DNA of 64,000 nucleotides from Galaxea fascicularis (lineage: Eukaryota; Cnidaria; Anthozoa; Scleractinia; Euphylliidae), in assembly GCA_948470475.1 (NCBI GenBank), contig OX419342.1, positions 11,108,508 to 11,172,507 on the forward strand, read 5' to 3'. This document shows positions 63,240 through 64,000 of this stretch, piece by piece (the stretch's first letter is position 1; each line of letters starts with the position of its first letter). The notes under the pieces were generated by a model that was not told the DNA's origin, did no database searches, and worked only from the letters and a program-made list of their open reading frames with translations. A program made the position numbers and the translations under genes.

Positions 63240-64000
63240 AACTGGAGGAAACTTAGCATTCAGTTTTTTTATCTAAAAGGAAGTGTGTTATCCTTGGGGA
63301 CATAAATATAAACACACTTGTTAGAAGTACTAAATAGAAAGAATATTTTAATTTAATTAGATCCGAAGGTTTTAATCCTCTGATATTTGAAGCAACAAGG
63401 ACCACTGAAAATTCGGCTAATTGAATCGACCATATTCATTCTAACTTTGTTTCCTCTAGCACAAGTGGAAGTATTGCTTATGAGATTTCTGATCACCTTT
63501 TTTTTTTTTTACTGTGATTTACGACCCTAATCACAGCCCTTTTTCCCGATACAATAGAAATTAGAAACTTTAAAAAAAATTGATGAAAAGAGACATTTTT
63601 ATCGGATCTAAGAAAAATCAATTGGTCTCCCGTGTTTAAGCTACTGACACAAGTGAAAGTCTTAGTAGATTTCTACATACTTTCAACAGCGTTAGCAATA
63701 AACATGCTCGTTTCAAAACTATTAAGATTAAAAGCAAATTTGACAAACCATGGATAACTTCTGGGCTCAAAAAATCAATGAAGATACGCAATAATTTATT
63801 CAAGAAATGGCTTCTGATAAATTTAAGTTCTTCCGTAGTAGAATTGCCAGCATAAATAAGTCATTTCGTGCAGCTTACTATAACGACATACTGCTTAGTT
63901 CAACTAATTCTAAAACAATGTGGTACAATATTAATTTTATCATAACTAAGAAAAGTCTTAAAACATATCCAGGATAAAATCTTTACACAGCCTTACTGCA
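63240..64000 (+). mobile_element. LINE fragment (endonuclease end to pre-RT), runs off the window
   Basis: Plus-strand pieces in shifting frames: KCVILGDININTLVR (endonuclease GDIN motif, about 63283-63325), IDHIHSNFVS..SDHL (63425-63500), then KPWITSGLKKSMKIRN and FRSRIASINKSFRAAYYND (63745-63890), the usual segment between endonuclease and RT in CR1/jockey-type elements. Several frameshifts. Confidence 0.65.

Overview
The window looks like animal nuclear DNA, most likely from a cnidarian and probably a stony coral. It is AT-rich and intron-rich, most open frames are retroelement debris, and several repeat families (tRNA-like units, short inverted-repeat elements, Penelope-like elements with hammerhead-like tails, a transposase/exonuclease gene family) resemble ones I associate with anthozoans. 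The taxon is an inference; I could not search.

Host genes. Ten phase-compatible exons on the minus strand (38153 down to 5259) encode most of a TRPC-like TRP ion channel: pre-membrane linker, six-helix channel region and a short tail. Its ankyrin N-terminus is not in the window. Two further minus-strand exons (4645-4779, 2378-2555) encode part of a SPRY/B30.2 protein.

Main element. The 14.4-kb intron between the TM4-5 exon and the pore/TM6 exon of the channel gene contains an 11,093-bp Polinton/Maverick-type virus-like element (11292-22384), bounded by a perfect 6-bp target duplication (AACCTA) and inverted repeats of 1.33 and 1.61 kb. All its genes run left to right: a small potentially myristoylated protein, a DDE integrase with chromodomain, two paralogous capsid-associated proteins ending in LHFRR, a basic membrane-active-type protein, a double-jelly-roll-type major capsid candidate, an adenain-like cysteine protease, a packaging ATPase and two small conserved partners. 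I see no protein-primed DNA polymerase. Six genes carry a frameshift, stop or deletion, so this copy is probably dead. Its right inverted repeat includes the end of the last gene, and a minisatellite lies behind the left one.

Other mobile DNA. 10.0-11.3 kb: Penelope-like (PLE) debris. 22.4-22.8 and 52.0-52.2 kb: hairpins embedded in (TA)n. 29.9-34.5 kb: a decayed Mutator-like transposase/DEDDh exonuclease gene cut by a 2.7-kb L1-like LINE with a 10-bp target duplication. 39.9-42.2 kb: a PLE with a 560-codon open frame, an inverted partial copy at its 5' side and a 13-bp target duplication. 42.2-42.9 kb: a long-TIR non-autonomous element. 44.4-46.6 kb: a Ty3/gypsy relic. 47.1-47.9 kb: a second, internally inverted PLE with a canonical-looking hammerhead motif. 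50.0-51.6, 52.7-53.8, 54.6-60.5 and 63.2-64.0 kb: four further non-LTR-type relics, the third split by a 3.3-kb insertion that itself contains a large fold-back element.

The channel and SPRY genes are the only clear host genes. Almost everything else is nested mobile DNA, much of it inside the channel's introns.
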